DNA of 38,376 nt from an uncultured Alphaproteobacteria bacterium (GTDB lineage: Bacteria > Pseudomonadota > Alphaproteobacteria > Caulobacterales > Aquidulcibacteraceae). The stretch is from NCBI GenBank assembly GCA_902826035.1, contig CADEDG010000013.1, positions 1-38,376 on the forward strand. Reading direction: 5' to 3'. The notes under the pieces were generated by a model, which saw only the letters and a program-made list of their open reading frames with translations, did no database searches and was not told the DNA's origin. Made by a program: the position numbers and the translations under genes. This document shows positions 1-9,425 of the stretch, piece by piece. Positions within the stretch are counted from its first letter, which is position 1. The number at the start of each line of letters is the position of its first letter.

Positions 1-2
1 CC

Positions 3-824
3 AATTCTTGGACCGGCTCACGCTTCCGCTACACCGGCCAAATCGCATTACCCGAGATCGGCTTGTACCACTACAAAGCCCGCGCCTACTGCCCCGAGTG
101 CGGACGGTTCCTGCAAACTGACCCCGTGGGGTATGAGGGCGGCGGCTTCAATCTGTACCTTTACGGCCGCAATGACCCACTGAACTGGGCGGATAGCAAC
201 GGCAGAGAACCTAATAGAGCCCAAGCCACTGATCCGTCCTACGTCGCCGGACAAGTCAATGGCGGTCGAAGCTTGGCGGACGTTTCAGACGCGCATGGCG
301 GTGCGGGTAGTCAGCCAAGATACTTTTTCACTCAGCGATATGGCTGGGTTGACATCCGCCACTTTGCGGAAGCTGCGAGCATGGTGCATGAGCGCGGTGT
401 GCCTCCAGTTGTCGTTAAGGCTTTGGGCGTCGGCAACGAGGTCGCCCAATCGATTACCGAGGGGATTCGTGAGGCCGGTGGCCGCGATGTTTATAACAGC
501 GGGTTCTCCTACGAAGACATCCCGAGCAATTCGGCTGGTGCCACGTTTGGCGAGGTGCTGAACGCTGGCGGCGATTTCTCGCAGTGGTCTGATATCGCTG
601 GCGCGTTGCCAGCTTCCGACCCAAGGGCAGGTCTAGGGAACTTGCCCGCCACCGATCCAAGGCTCCCCGGCGGAGCGGGTGGTGCATCTGCGGCGGGGTC
701 AGGTTTTGCAGGGTCGGTTTCCGGTCCTGCCAATTCGAGCACATCTACAAATACGAGCATCGCGAGCACGGCTGGGTGCAGCAATTCATCCACCAGCCAG
801 GGCGGAAGCGCGAGCAGATGTTGA
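3..824 (+). CDS. Rhs-family polymorphic toxin, C-terminal end (5' truncated by window)
   Basis: The reading frame is already open at the window edge, so the real start lies upstream. The first ~65 residues match the end of the conserved Rhs core: RYTGQIALPEIGLYHYKAR, then GRFLQTDPVGYEGG and NLYLYGRNDPLNWADSNG, which marks the usual boundary between the shell-forming core and the variable tip. The ~190-residue tip contains GWVDIRHFAEAA (about residues 97-108), FSYEDIPSNSAGATFG and a Gly/Ser/Ala-rich tail ending in Cys. Rhs proteins of this design deliver the tip as a toxin to neighbouring cells. I do not recognise the tip's enzymatic class. The gene is followed after 11 nt by a small membrane protein, a likely immunity gene. 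Core assignment is strong; toxin activity is inferred. Confidence 0.85.
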   Translation, partial: NSWTGSRFRYTGQIALPEIGLYHYKARAYCPECGRFLQTDPVGYEGGGFNLYLYGRNDPLNWADSNGREPNRAQATDPSYVAGQVNGGRSLADVSDAHGGAGSQPRYFFTQRYGWVDIRHFAEAASMVHERGVPPVVVKALGVGNEVAQSITEGIREAGGRDVYNSGFSYEDIPSNSAGATFGEVLNAGGDFSQWSDIAGALPASDPRAGLGNLPATDPRLPGGAGGASAAGSGFAGSVSGPANSSTSTNTSIASTAGCSNSSTSQGGSASRC

Positions 825-835
825 GGGGCGAGGCT

Positions 836-1108
836 ATGAAAGTCGTGGTTCTCGAGCTTGTGAGGATCGTGAGCTTCGTATTGGCGCTCGCCTGTCTGAT
901 CCCAACTCCGAGTTCGGAAACGAATGAAGTCTCCATCGACCCGATAGTTTTCATGGTCGGAGCCGCCGGGTTCATGACGTTCATGATCATGACGTGTCTG
1001 ATCGCTAGTCGAGCAAGATTGTATGGCCTTCTGTCAACGGGATTAGCGTCGGCAACTTTGATCGGCGCCGTTTACGCGGGGATGTGGTACTGGCAACTAA
1101 TCCACTAA
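836..1108 (+). CDS. Small membrane protein, putative immunity protein of the preceding Rhs tip
   Basis: A 90-residue protein with about three hydrophobic segments: residues ~5-25, ~37-57 and ~64-84. The ATG at 836 is preceded by a purine-rich GAGGGGCGAG, and the gene starts 11 nt after the Rhs stop codon. That is the usual position of the cognate immunity gene in Rhs loci. The protein has no family I can name, and immunity function rests only on position and size. A membrane location would fit a toxin acting at or across the inner membrane, but this is speculation. Confidence 0.6.
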   Translation: MKVVVLELVRIVSFVLALACLIPTPSSETNEVSIDPIVFMVGAAGFMTFMIMTCLIASRARLYGLLSTGLASATLIGAVYAGMWYWQLIH

Positions 1109-1366
1109 TCGTCGGACCGATGACTGCGCTTTGCGGACATCGCGACGCGGCGCATAACAGCACCTGTGAGCATCGCCGCCGCCCTCCGAAGCACATCAAG
1201 GACGCTGACCGCGCGCGCCTCAAAAAGTGCTTCTAGGGCGATTTTTCGGAATCGGACCCCCTCTAGGGGCCGAAAGCCGGCGTATCGATTTGGCGCATAT
1301 AGGGAATTTGCCTACGTCTACGAAAAACCGCGTCAGGACCGGGTCGCGGCATCTGAGATTCAGACC

Positions 1367-1714
1367 ATGACCGACGTTGCGAGCGGCGAGGGTTTCTCTC
1401 CGGGCAGAACTGCCGCAGCGGGAGGTATGGGATTCCTGGGTGGTTCGCTCACAGGCGCGATCCCAAACCAAGCCGGCAACGGTGTGCGAGCGGGCATGGG
1501 CGCCCCAGTCGGCGCCCTTAGCGGGGCGGTCGTTGGCGGCAGGGACACCTCTGGAACCGATCTGATCCTGGGTGCGGCGTCAGGTGCGGGAGGTGTCTAC
1601 AACGGCTCTCTCTCGACCACCTTCGACCTTGTCAGCGGCGTCACCGGCGGCGCGCCGCTGGCGCCCAGCAGAAGCAGCTGTCAAGGCGGAGTAGGTAATG
1701 TCCCCTGCCAGTGA
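1367..1714 (+). CDS. Gly-rich hypothetical protein, possible displaced Rhs C-terminal tip
   Basis: The frame is open from about 1166, but the first ~67 codons look like noise (Arg/Ser/Ala-rich). From the ATG at 1367 it encodes ~115 residues dominated by Gly, Ala and Ser, with repeated GAAxGGxxG-like stretches, ending in NVPCQ. Low-complexity glycine-rich tails ending near a Cys also close the upstream Rhs protein. The gene overlaps the next small membrane protein by 17 nt. I read it as the end of an orphan toxin tip that lost its Rhs core. The stretch 1109-1366 before it contains only a 38-codon ORF (1120-1236) rich in Cys, His and Lys that may be another tip remnant. Confidence 0.35.
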   Translation: MTDVASGEGFSPGRTAAAGGMGFLGGSLTGAIPNQAGNGVRAGMGAPVGALSGAVVGGRDTSGTDLILGAASGAGGVYNGSLSTTFDLVSGVTGGAPLAPSRSSCQGGVGNVPCQ

Positions 1715-2060
1715 CCCCTCGGAACTCTTTTCGGATGGGCTCATGCTATCTTTCTGCGTGCAGCGAGCTTGGCCGCGCTTTGCCGTTGCGATCCTCATTG
1801 TCGCACTGTTTTTGCGGGACCTCCGGGCAGTAGGGCTCGTGGCTGCGGTCTTTGTGGTCATGGTGGGGGTGGACCTTCGTATCTATTCGAAGAGCCGAGC
1901 AAAGCACACCACCCTTAAACGCAAATTCGGAACGGACTACGAGGCAGTGCTTCAGGAGAAACTGGCCGAATTTGGGTTGACCGACCTGATCTGGCGGCGC
2001 TGGGTCGATATTGAAATCGCACTCGAAAAGAGGCTGGGCATTCGTGAGCTATACCGCTGA
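1698..2060 (+). CDS. Small membrane protein, putative orphan immunity protein
   Basis: A 120-residue protein whose ATG at 1698 follows AAGGCGGAG. Hydrophobic segments lie at about residues 28-40 and 45-62, followed by a charged cytoplasmic tail (KSRAKHTTLKRKFGTDYEAVLQEKL). The start overlaps the end of the Gly-rich ORF, and its 3' end overlaps the start of an Rhs-core fragment in another frame. This tip / small membrane protein / new Rhs fragment order is typical of orphan toxin-immunity cassettes accumulated downstream of a main rhs gene. No named family recognised; the immunity role is inferred. Confidence 0.55.
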   Translation: MSPASDPSELFSDGLMLSFCVQRAWPRFAVAILIVALFLRDLRAVGLVAAVFVVMVGVDLRIYSKSRAKHTTLKRKFGTDYEAVLQEKLAEFGLTDLIWRRWVDIEIALEKRLGIRELYR

Positions 2061-2755
2061 CCGGACCGGCGCGACGACGGACTTTCTCTACGACGGCGAC
2101 CGCTTGGTCGGCGAGTACAACGGCGCCACGCTCACCCGCCACAGATTGCTGTCTGTCGCAGGCGCGGCATCCGGCACGCTCGCGTACGATCCGCTCGGCC
2201 GGCTCCGCACCTACGCAACCGGCGGCGCGACCACGGCATTCTTGTACAGCGGCGACCAATTGGTCGCTGAATATAATGGTACAACATTATTGCGCCGCTA
2301 TGTGCACGGCGCCGGCGTCGACGTGCCGATCGCCTGGTACGAAGGCGCAACCCTCGCAATCGCACGCCGCTTCCTTACCGGACTCATCGAAGGCTGCACC
2401 GAAATTCTTACTATCGCGAGGTGAACAGAAGGGTCACGCAACAGAATAACGCCGAGGACATTCGGCAAGAGCTTCGGAACATCGCGGACGAACTTGGTGA
2501 GACCAATGAAGGAAACATCGATGAACGCTTCCCGCGGCGAGTCCGTGCCCGAGCCGAGAAGGCCAGGGCAACAGCAACGCCGGCGCCGCGCGGGTCCTGG
2601 AGGAGGCGAGGCGGGGGTCGAGCGATGACCCCGATATCCGCCCCGACGGATACGCGCCTGGATGGAGTAGGCCCGACGTCGTCGGCACTGCGCCCCCGCC
2701 TCCTCCGCCCGTGGGCCCATATGACCGTTGCCGTACTCACCCTAGCGGCTGTTGA
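2044..2755 (+). pseudogene. Rhs core fragment with frameshifted toxin tip
   Basis: From 2044 to about 2375 the first frame encodes Rhs repeat sequence: two copies of an FLYxGDxLVxEYNGxTL unit separated by an AYDPLGRLRTY Rhs motif, then AWYEGATLA. In intact Rhs proteins this is followed by a ~60-residue core end (RYTGQ...DPxGxxGG), which is missing here. The reading frame then changes twice. 2376 to ~2570 reads best one frame over (NAEDIRQELRNIADELG). About 2570-2755 reads best in the third frame, ending PPPPPPVGPYDRCR...SGC, a Pro-rich Cys-terminated tail like the other tips. A continuous ORF at 2421-2789 also overlaps the next start by ATGA, so part could still be translated. Best read as a decayed orphan Rhs module. 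Confidence 0.55.
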
Positions 2756-2785
2756 GGCAGTTCAAATGAGACGCTCGGAGGTCGC

Positions 2786-3166
2786 ATGAAATTTGTAGAG
2801 AAACTTCTCGCACTCGTGCTCGCGACCTCGGTGTTGCCGACATGCGCGCAACCGCGACCTATACCTCGTGGCACAGACACGAGTTTTTATGGCTACATTT
2901 CCGCGGGAGCCAGGTTCGGTGTCTCGATCGGAGACACGCGTGAAGTCGCGCATGGGGCATTGGTGGGGCAGGGGTTCAGTTTTTCCGGGACCACCGATTG
3001 CGGCGAAACTAGCTTGCAATATGAGTTGGGATGCGAGCGAGGTGCGACCTTCGACATCTATGATAAGCACCAGGGCCTTGGGCACGACACAGTGTTCCTG
3101 GAAGTGAGGGAGGAGCGTATAGCAATGATCGGCTGGTCGCGTGTGCTCTTCCAGATCGATTCGTGA
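2786..3166 (+). CDS. Small secreted protein, putative third immunity protein
   Basis: A 126-residue protein with a clear signal peptide (MKFVEKLLALVLATSVLPTCAQ). The Cys in PTC is not a canonical lipobox, so either periplasmic secretion or lipidation is possible. The mature part has four Cys (two in TDCGETS and LGCERG) and looks beta-rich. The start is supported by GGAGG seven bases upstream. It lies directly downstream of the decayed Rhs module, the position of an immunity gene, and export would suit protection against a toxin acting in the periplasm. No family recognised. Confidence 0.55.
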   Translation: MKFVEKLLALVLATSVLPTCAQPRPIPRGTDTSFYGYISAGARFGVSIGDTREVAHGALVGQGFSFSGTTDCGETSLQYELGCERGATFDIYDKHQGLGHDTVFLEVREERIAMIGWSRVLFQIDS

Positions 3167-3632
3167 TTGTGCGGATTGGAACGGGCACACACACTGATTT
3201 CCAGCTGATATCTCCCCAGTTTCGTCGTTGAAAGCCCCGCCATGAAAGCTGCGCTCGCCCTTCCTCCGGCATACGCCGCCAACGACAATGGCGCCTCCTA
3301 CGGGGGGACAGGGGACACACACCTTTTTTCTCGTGCGGGGGTGACGTATCGCGCGGTCGCCAGCATGGCGCGATAGGGACCAACGCCGCGACGGACGTGC
3401 TGGGTTCGGCGAATTCGGTTCCCACCGACAATTAGGAGAAGGCCGCCGGGGCCAGTGTGCGGTGGAATAGCGGAGGTATTCGCATGCGGCGCAGATGCGC
3501 GGCGCTGCGCGCACCGGGGATAGATTAGCCGCTGCCCCGTGTTCTCGCGCCTAGTTTCAACGTCTTAGCCCAAACAACCCGACCGACCAGGCGCGCCCGT
3601 ATTCTCCTCGCTCAGCACCCGAGGAGCCCTGA
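3167..3632 (+). other. Intergenic region with no recognisable gene
   Basis: About 465 bases between the Rhs cassettes and the next cluster. No ORF here has a convincing start or protein-like composition. A GGGGACACACAC run at 3311-3322 repeats the arm sequence of the perfect hairpin at 35460-35529 but has no matching inverted arm, so it may be a truncated copy. The region may be the decayed boundary of the Rhs island. Confidence 0.5.
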
Positions 3633-3860
3633 TTGACCACCCCATCCCCCGATAGCGCACCCGAAAAGCCCGCGCTTAAATCGCTCACGCTCCGAAGCGC
3701 TGCCGCCATCGCCATCGCCGCGGTCGCGGGGCGTTTTGCGGTCGAGTTCCCGGCGGGCGCGGCGCAGCAGCTCGCCGACGCGCTCATCGATCTTGTCACC
3801 ACGCTCGGCCTCATCGGCGTCGCCATCGGGCGCACCCGCGCGCGCGGTCCCATCGTCTAA
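3633..3860 (+). CDS. Small holin-like membrane protein
   Basis: A 75-residue protein starting at TTG 3633 behind a GAGGAG site. After a Pro/Ser-rich N-terminus it has a hydrophobic stretch at about residues 22-38 (AAAIAIAAVAGRFAVEF) and a second at about 47-66 (LADALIDLVTTLGLIGVAIG), ending in a short basic tail. Size and two-helix layout resemble small phage-type holins found beside lysozymes in alphaproteobacteria. It sits 15 nt ahead of a lipoprotein gene, which would fit a lysis or envelope cassette. No phage structural genes are nearby. The holin call is by architecture only. Confidence 0.5.
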   Translation: MTTPSPDSAPEKPALKSLTLRSAAAIAIAAVAGRFAVEFPAGAAQQLADALIDLVTTLGLIGVAIGRTRARGPIV

Positions 3861-3875
3861 CCAGGAGAGTACAAC

Positions 3876-4331
3876 ATGCGACATCCCCTGCGCACCATCG
3901 CGCTCGCCACCGCACTTGCTGCGACGCCCGCTTGCGCCTCGGTCCACGCCGGGCAGACCGAGATCGTCAATCCGGTCAGCGCCGCGCGCACGCTCGATCA
4001 ACGCGCCTACGCGCTCTTGCACTCCTACGCAGCCGTGATCGAGGAAGCGACCGACATCGTCCGCGATCCTAACGCGCCGATGGCGTTCAAGCGCGCGCTT
4101 GGGCAAGCGGAAGCGGTTGCGACGCCAGCGGCGGAAACACTGGAGATCGCCATCGCCGCCTACATGAGCGCGCGCGCGGATTTCGAGGCGGCGACGAGCG
4201 AAAGCCAGCCAACGCTCGAACGCGCCGCGACCGGCCTCACCATCGCCGCGCGGCGTCTGGGCGAAGCGATCGGTGCCGCGCAAGCGCCGGTGACGGAACT
4301 CGAAGAACTTGTGCGCGCGCGAAGGGGCTAG
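3876..4331 (+). CDS. Putative lipoprotein, helical, unknown function
   Basis: A 151-residue protein with an AGGAGAG ribosome site before the ATG. The N-terminus (MRHPLRTIALATALAATPACAS) is a signal sequence with a possible but imperfect lipobox (TPAC). The rest is Ala/Glu-rich and predicted almost entirely alpha-helical. It sits between a holin-like gene and another small helical protein gene, so an outer-membrane-tethered spanin-like or structural role is conceivable. Nothing in the sequence proves this and I do not recognise the family. Confidence 0.55.
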   Translation: MRHPLRTIALATALAATPACASVHAGQTEIVNPVSAARTLDQRAYALLHSYAAVIEEATDIVRDPNAPMAFKRALGQAEAVATPAAETLEIAIAAYMSARADFEAATSESQPTLERAATGLTIAARRLGEAIGAAQAPVTELEELVRARRG

Positions 4332-4338
4332 GGCCGAT

Positions 4339-4426
4339 CTTGGACCGCCGGCGTCCCCGCCGGCGTGTTCGAAAAAAACGCTGCCCCGTTGCCCAAAGTC
4401 GCCGGCGAGGACGCCGGCGGTCCAAG
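4339..4426. repeat. REP-like palindromic element cognate to the REP-associated transposase
   Basis: Two 27-nt arms, 4339-4365 and 4400-4426, are inverted copies with one mismatch (core TTGGACCGCCGGCGTCC). Both arms also match, with at most one or two differences, the terminal inverted repeats at 37136-37162 and 37699-37725 that flank the Y1 transposase gene. The element lies in the gap between two co-directional genes, a common REP/BIME location, and could fold into a long hairpin in the transcript. Confidence 0.85.
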
Positions 4427-4445
4427 ACACAAAGGAACAACACCC

Positions 4446-4769
4446 ATGCTCAACATGATCCTGCAATTGCAAATGCTGCTTGCCGCGCTCTCGGCGTTCG
4501 TGCCGCTGGTGCCCAATCACAGTCGCGCGCGGGTGGGCGAAATCCTCGAAACTGTCGCCAAGGCGCTGACCGCGAGCGCTTCGGTGGCGACCAATCTCGA
4601 CGACCTCGCGGTCAAGCTCGCCTCGATCCGCGGCGAAGTGGAAGCGATGGCCGCCGCCGGCCGCGAAGTGAGTGCGGGCGAACTTGACGCGGCCATGGCG
4701 CGCGTGCGCGCGGCGTCGGCAAATTTCCGCGCCGCGCTTGAGACAGCTGGGCAGGGTTCTCCTCCCTGA
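4446..4769 (+). CDS. Small helical protein of unknown function
   Basis: A 107-residue protein. The frame stays open upstream through the REP element, but the ATG at 4446 has an AAGGA site at a suitable distance and is the better start. The N-terminus is moderately hydrophobic (MLNMILQLQMLLAALSAFVPLV), followed by helices rich in Ala, Glu and Leu. It is the third gene of the small 3633-4769 cluster with the holin-like and lipoprotein genes. No family recognised. Confidence 0.5.
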   Translation: MLNMILQLQMLLAALSAFVPLVPNHSRARVGEILETVAKALTASASVATNLDDLAVKLASIRGEVEAMAAAGREVSAGELDAAMARVRAASANFRAALETAGQGSPP

Positions 4770-4879
4770 ACCTGCTCGGCTCAGGGGAGGCGCTGGGAGA
4801 GGGTGGTTCGATCCCCCGCCCCCGGCCGCCCTCGAAGTCTGTTGACCTCGGCGCCTCCCCGCTTTCTTGTGCCTGCCCC

Positions 4880-6364
<1,485 letters not shown>

Positions 6365-6454
6365 AGCAGCGGTTCGCGCGGAAATCGGTCATCGTTTCCC
6401 ATTGACGCTATTGCCAAATCCGCCATTGTGCGCCGCAGCATGGCGAGGCGGATA

Positions 6455-7723
6455 ATGGCGCAAGCGAAGTCGAAATCGGCGAAGACGATCTACGCCATCG
6501 GCGAAATCCCCCCTCAATTCCACGTCCCCGAAAAGATGTGGGCGTGGGCGATCCGTAAGGAACGGCACGGTCGCCCGCGGCAAGCCATGCAGCTGGAAGA
6601 AGTGCCCGTGCCGCAAGTCGGTGAGGACGAGGCACTGGTGCTCGTGATGGCGGCGGGCGTGAATTATAACGGCGTCTGGGCGGCGTTGGGCGAGCCGATG
6701 AGCGTGCTCGACGTGCACAAGCAGCCTTACCATGTCGCTGGCTCGGATGCTGCGGGGATCGTCTGGGCGGTGGGCGCGAAGGTGAAGCGCTGGAAGCCGG
6801 GCGACGAGGTCGTCATCCATTGCAACCAGGACGACGGCGACGACGAAGAATGCAATGGCGGCGATCCGATGTTCTCGCCGTCGCAGAAAATCTGGGGCTA
6901 CGAGACCACCGACGGCAGCTTCGCGCAATTCTGCAAAGTGCAGGCACGCCAGATGATGCCGCGCCCGAAGCACCTCACCTGGGAAGAGAGTGCCTGCTAC
7001 ACGCTGACGCTGGCGACCGCGTACCGCATGCTGTTCGGCTGGCGGCCGAACGTGCTGCGGCCTGGACAGAACGTGCTGGTGTGGGGGGCGAGCGGCGGCC
7101 TGGGCGTCTTCGCCACGCAACTCTGCGCGGTCAGCGGCGCGCATGCGATTGGCGTGGTGTCCTCGGACGAGAAAAAAGATTACGTGCTGAGTATGGGCGC
7201 GAAAGCCGTGCTCAATCGCAACGATTTCAATTGCTGGGGTCAGTTGCCGAAAGTGAACGGGCCAGAGTTTGGCGATTACATGAAAGAGAGCCGCAAGTTC
7301 GGCAAGGCGATCTGGGAAATCACCGGCGGCAAGGATGTCGACATCGTGTTCGAGCATCCAGGCGAAGCCACGTTCCCGGTCTCGGTTCTGGTGTGCAAAC
7401 GCGGCGGCATGGTGGTGATCTGCGCGGGGACCACAGGCTACAATCTCACCATGGACGCGCGTTTCCTCTGGATGCGGCAAAAACGCGTGCAGGGTTCGCA
7501 CTTTGCGCACTTGTACCACGCGTCCCAAGCCAACCAACTGGTCATCGACCGCCGCATCGATCCGGCGATGTCGGAAGTGTTCCCCTGGGAAAAAATCCCT
7601 GATGCGCACGAGAAGATGCTCGATAACAAGCACCCGCCGGGCAACATGGCGGTGCTGGTGAACGCGCAGCGCAGCGGGCTGCGGACGTGGGAGGATGTGC
7701 TGGAGGGGAGTGGGGGGCGTTAA
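6455..7723 (+). CDS. ccr: Crotonyl-CoA carboxylase/reductase
   Basis: Reductively carboxylates crotonyl-CoA to ethylmalonyl-CoA with NADPH and CO2, the key step of the ethylmalonyl-CoA pathway for C2 assimilation. It is an MDR-superfamily protein of ~422 residues. Diagnostic stretches include IWGYETTDGSFAQF, the cofactor motif WGASGGLGVFATQL, NRNDFNCWGQLP, FEHPGEATFPVS and KRVQGSHFAHL, all typical of Ccr rather than ordinary quinone reductases. The ATG at 6455 is preferred (GAGG six bases upstream); ATG 6440 and GTG 6428 are in-frame alternatives. Other genes of the pathway are not in this window, so it stands alone here. Confidence 0.93.
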   Translation: MAQAKSKSAKTIYAIGEIPPQFHVPEKMWAWAIRKERHGRPRQAMQLEEVPVPQVGEDEALVLVMAAGVNYNGVWAALGEPMSVLDVHKQPYHVAGSDAAGIVWAVGAKVKRWKPGDEVVIHCNQDDGDDEECNGGDPMFSPSQKIWGYETTDGSFAQFCKVQARQMMPRPKHLTWEESACYTLTLATAYRMLFGWRPNVLRPGQNVLVWGASGGLGVFATQLCAVSGAHAIGVVSSDEKKDYVLSMGAKAVLNRNDFNCWGQLPKVNGPEFGDYMKESRKFGKAIWEITGGKDVDIVFEHPGEATFPVSVLVCKRGGMVVICAGTTGYNLTMDARFLWMRQKRVQGSHFAHLYHASQANQLVIDRRIDPAMSEVFPWEKIPDAHEKMLDNKHPPGNMAVLVNAQRSGLRTWEDVLEGSGGR

Positions 7724-7744
7724 CGAAAGAGCCATGTTGGTTTA

Positions 7745-8632
7745 ATGTCCGTTCCCCTCAAGCATCATTATCTTCCCGAATTCCTGGTGAGGCGGTGGAC
7801 CGACACGAGCCGCAACTTCGTTTTCGAGTATAGTCGCCCACATCAAGAGGTCAGCGTCAGACGAAGGCTCCCGGCGGAGACCGGTTTCCAGGCCGGGCTT
7901 TACTCAATTCCAACGCGCGATCAGCCGGCTGCAAGGGAAGAGATAGAACTAAGATTCATGCAGCAGCTCGACAACGACGCCTCGCTGGTGCTGGAGGGCC
8001 TGGAACGAACAGGTGAGAAACCTTCGGATAGCGTTGAAGCGTCGGCCTGGACGCGGTTTCTAATGTCGCTTGTCTACCGAACACCGGCAGAGGTCACCAG
8101 AATCGAAGAAAAAATTCGGGGGCCTGAGTTCTCGTGGCGCATGGAGGAGGCGTATCAGAAAATCAGGGGTGAAGGGGATCCAGCCTCGTATGAGGAATGG
8201 TCGCGGGCTGACGAAGATTCCGTGCATGAAGCGAAAGCATCGCTTTTGCGAAGGATCATCGACTCCGAGTTTGTCGGTCAGCGTCTCAACGACACCCCAT
8301 GGTACGTCGGTGATGTGAGGAGCGGTCATGATCTGCTGTTGGCCGACAATCCCGTTGTAACCAGCAACGGAGTAGGCACTGAAAGGGGTTTTCTGATTGT
8401 TCCTATTGGCCCGACAAAGTTCTTCCTTGCCACGGCAAACCCGCAGGTCGCGGACACGTTCATGCAGCTCAACGAGCAGGGGCGCTTGGGTGCGCACTTG
8501 AACCAAGCTTCCGTGCGCCAAGCGGATCGCCTCCTGATTGGCGCCACCGATCTCCACAAGCAGTTTGTTGAAGAGCGGATGGCTTTTCCGAATACGCCAA
8601 GACGCGATGAGCGATTAACGTGGGAAATCTAG
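7745..8632 (+). CDS. DUF4238 domain-containing protein
   Basis: A 295-residue protein beginning MSVPLKHHYLPEFLVRRW, the HHYxPxFxLRxW signature at the start of DUF4238 proteins. A central VGDVRSGHDLLLADNPVV and a conserved LIVPIGPTKFFLAT segment also fit the family. No signal peptide or membrane segment is visible, so it is cytoplasmic. The molecular function of DUF4238 is not established; members are often found in accessory regions, and its purine-rich, lower-GC codon use here is mildly unlike its neighbours. It stands alone between ccr and a Uma2-type gene. Confidence 0.8.
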   Translation: MSVPLKHHYLPEFLVRRWTDTSRNFVFEYSRPHQEVSVRRRLPAETGFQAGLYSIPTRDQPAAREEIELRFMQQLDNDASLVLEGLERTGEKPSDSVEASAWTRFLMSLVYRTPAEVTRIEEKIRGPEFSWRMEEAYQKIRGEGDPASYEEWSRADEDSVHEAKASLLRRIIDSEFVGQRLNDTPWYVGDVRSGHDLLLADNPVVTSNGVGTERGFLIVPIGPTKFFLATANPQVADTFMQLNEQGRLGAHLNQASVRQADRLLIGATDLHKQFVEERMAFPNTPRRDERLTWEI

Positions 8633-8818
8633 ACTTAGAGAGCGAGTTGCTGCTCTGGCGACGACGCAAGTGGAGCGCGGCTGCTCCGCTGCGCCGCGGT
8701 GAGCCCCCGTTTTCCCAAAGCCAGGCCGCACTGCGGCGGGCGGAGCGGTTCAGGTTCGGTTTCGCCCCCCGGAATGACGGAAATTGCGAGCGAGGGTAGG
8801 TTGAGCTATTGTTCTCCC

Positions 8819-9388
8819 ATGAACGCGCCCGTGCTCAAGCTGATGAAGGCCGCCGAGTTCCTGGATTGGTGCCTCGATCAGGAGGGGCGCTGGGAGCTGG
8901 TGCGGGGGATGCCTACTCGCGCCATGACTGGGGCGACCCGTCGGCACGATAGTATCGTTGTGAATCTCCTCTTCCGTTTGCGTGGGAAGCTAAGCGCCGG
9001 GCCCTGCTCAGCGCACACCGCCGACCAGGCGCTGCGCATCGACGAGGCCACCCTCCGCCGCCCCGACGTCACCGTCGATTGCGGGCCGACAGCCGCCAAC
9101 GCGATGGAATCCTCGCAGCCCACCGTCGCGTTCGAAGTGCTGTCGCCTTCGACCCACAAGACCGATCGGTTCCGTAAGCTGGAGGAGTACAAGAGCGTCG
9201 CCAGCCTCATGCATGTTGCGCTGATCGATCCCGACAAGCCGATCGTGCTGCTGTTCTCGCGGCGCGCCGATGGCGCCTGGGGACACGAGGAGCTGCAGGG
9301 GCTGGAGGCTGCGTTGCCGCTTGCCGCGATTGACGTAGCGTTGCCGCTTGCCGAAATCTATGAGGGTTTGGCCTTCGAGCCGGAGTGA
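8819..9388 (+). CDS. Uma2 family (DUF820) putative restriction-endonuclease-fold protein
   Basis: A 189-residue PD-(D/E)xK-fold protein of the Uma2/DUF820 type. The likely catalytic positions are RPDVTVDCG (Asp) and FEVLSPSTHKTDRFRKLEEYKS (Glu plus Lys). The N-terminal GRWELVRGMPTRAMTGATRRHD matches the family's opening GxxxELxxGxxxxMxxxxxxH. ATG 8819 was chosen because upstream in-frame sequence from 8699 is not protein-like. The biological role of these proteins is largely unknown; they are abundant in cyanobacteria and some alphaproteobacteria. No methyltransferase partner is adjacent. Confidence 0.85.
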   Translation: MNAPVLKLMKAAEFLDWCLDQEGRWELVRGMPTRAMTGATRRHDSIVVNLLFRLRGKLSAGPCSAHTADQALRIDEATLRRPDVTVDCGPTAANAMESSQPTVAFEVLSPSTHKTDRFRKLEEYKSVASLMHVALIDPDKPIVLLFSRRADGAWGHEELQGLEAALPLAAIDVALPLAEIYEGLAFEPE

Positions 9389-9425
9389 ATTGCGGATTGA
9401 TCGGCAGCGCAGGCGGCGGTTGATG

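Noticed and set aside
4800..4830. T-arm-like GGTTCGATCCCC suggesting a tRNA
   Set aside because: No acceptor, D-arm or anticodon stem can be formed around it on either strand.
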